From positions 1,318,028 through 1,333,346 of the forward strand of contig CP070644.1 in the NCBI GenBank assembly GCA_020354155.1: a stretch of 15,319 nucleotides of DNA, given 5' to 3'. Both the position numbers and the translations under genes were made by a program. Below the pieces are notes generated by a model. The model saw nothing but the letters and a program-made list of their open reading frames with translations. It had not been told where the DNA came from and did not search any database. The stretch is from Nitrospiraceae bacterium. GTDB taxonomy: Bacteria > Nitrospirota > Thermodesulfovibrionia > UBA6902. Positions 14,689 to 15,319 of this stretch are shown piece after piece; the stretch's first letter is position 1, and each line of letters opens with the position of its first letter.

Positions 14689-15319
14689 ATGGACAACAGG
14701 AAAATCAAAGAGATTTTGAAATCTGTTCAGGGTGGCGGCCTGAATATCAATGATGCATTTAGGCAACTTAAGCACCTGCCTTATGAAGACCTTGGTATTG
14801 CAAAGGTCGATCATCACCGTGAAATGCGACATGGCATTCCGGAGGTTATTTTTGCAGAGGGGAAGACATCGGGAGATGTGAAGAGCATTGCCCAGTCAAT
14901 GCTTGCGAAAAATGGCAAGCTCCTCATTACGAAGGCAACGAAAAAAAACTTTACCGATGTTCAACGGCTGTGCTCCGGTAAAGGGAAGAAGGCACATTAC
15001 CATGAACGTTCCGGGATTATAGCCGCAGGTGGTGCGAAAAAGAAGCAGGGGCTGATAGCCGTTCTCTGTGCAGGCACATCTGATATCCCTGTAGCAGAAG
15101 AAGCCGCTGTTACTGCTGATTTCCTCGGTACCAGGACAAAAACTATTTATGATGTTGGAGTAGCCGGCCTGCACAGGATCAGGGAATCCAAAGATGTTCT
15201 GCACGATGCTGCTGTGTTGATCGTTGCCGCAGGGATGGAAGGGGCCTTGCCATCTGTGATCGGCGGGATGACGGACAAAACGATTATCGCAGTTCCGACA
15301 TCAGTAGGGTACGGTACCA
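14689..15319 (+). CDS. larB: Nickel-pincer cofactor biosynthesis protein LarB (truncated by window edge)
   Basis: LarB (pyridinium-3,5-biscarboxylic acid mononucleotide synthase) carboxylates nicotinic acid adenine dinucleotide, the first step to the nickel-pincer nucleotide of lactate racemase and related enzymes. The 210 visible residues begin MDNRKIKEILKSVQGGGLNI and show DAFRQLKHLPYEDLGIAKVDHHR (key residues LPYEDLG, VDHHR, about 30-44) and HGIPEVIFAEGKT (48-60), then a PurE-like domain with CAGTSDIPVAEEA (127-139), DVGVAGLHR (155-163), VAAGMEGALPSVIGGM (179-194) and VPTSVGYGT (202-210). The catalytic Cys of the family comes just after this point and is not in the window. The ribosome binding site is weak, as expected for a gene 20 bp behind gpsA. 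Full-length members have about 250 residues, so roughly 40 are missing. Confidence 0.93.
   Translation, partial: MDNRKIKEILKSVQGGGLNINDAFRQLKHLPYEDLGIAKVDHHREMRHGIPEVIFAEGKTSGDVKSIAQSMLAKNGKLLITKATKKNFTDVQRLCSGKGKKAHYHERSGIIAAGGAKKKQGLIAVLCAGTSDIPVAEEAAVTADFLGTRTKTIYDVGVAGLHRIRESKDVLHDAAVLIVAAGMEGALPSVIGGMTDKTIIAVPTSVGYGT

Noticed and set aside
1..15319. CRISPR array, insertion sequence, integrase, tRNA or phage genes
   Set aside because: No spaced direct repeats, transposase motifs, cloverleaf-like sequence or mobile-element proteins were recognised on either strand.

Overview
The window reads as chromosomal housekeeping sequence from a Gram-negative bacterium of moderate GC content. An outer-envelope-type SppA lipoprotein, a SCO copper chaperone, the meso-diaminopimelate branch of lysine synthesis, GlnRS and a long two-PAS sensor kinase would fit an uncultured Nitrospirota or Desulfobacterota lineage. 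That placement is an inference from gene content and protein flavour, not something the sequence proves. No tRNA, rRNA, CRISPR array, insertion sequence or phage gene was seen.

Layout, left to right. (1) 1-317: minus strand, 5' end of an sppA-type lipoprotein peptidase, cut by the window edge. (2) 318-1111: a mostly non-coding stretch holding one small Cys-rich protein gene (637-843, minus) and several inverted repeats. (3) 1112-1783: a lone SCO1/SenC copper chaperone on the plus strand. (4) 1831-5104: a minus-strand group transcribed lysA, dapF, yacG, dapB, giving three enzymes of the diaminopimelate/lysine pathway plus a zinc-binding gyrase inhibitor. (5) 5157-6551: tilS, divergent from lysA across only 52 bp. 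(6) 6839-7336: a gamma-carbonic-anhydrase-like hexapeptide protein on the minus strand. (7) 7670-10827: gltX then glnS, two adjacent class I glutamyl/glutaminyl-tRNA synthetases. (8) 10839-13451: an orphan membrane sensor histidine kinase on the minus strand. (9) 13679-15319: gpsA then larB, the latter running off the right edge.

Functionally the genes supply cell-wall and lysine precursors (lysA, dapF, dapB), translation accuracy and charging (tilS, gltX, glnS), phospholipid backbone (gpsA), a nickel-pincer cofactor (larB) and envelope quality control or metal delivery (sppA, SCO). The most unusual element is the kinase. Its extracytoplasmic sensor is an ungapped tandem duplication with a period of exactly 130 residues, and four histidines are conserved between the two copies.

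Gene starts were adjusted where an internal start had a better ribosome binding site or family alignment (small Cys protein, SCO, dapB, yacG, dapF, gltX, glnS, gpsA). All promoter calls are by eye and low to moderate in confidence.
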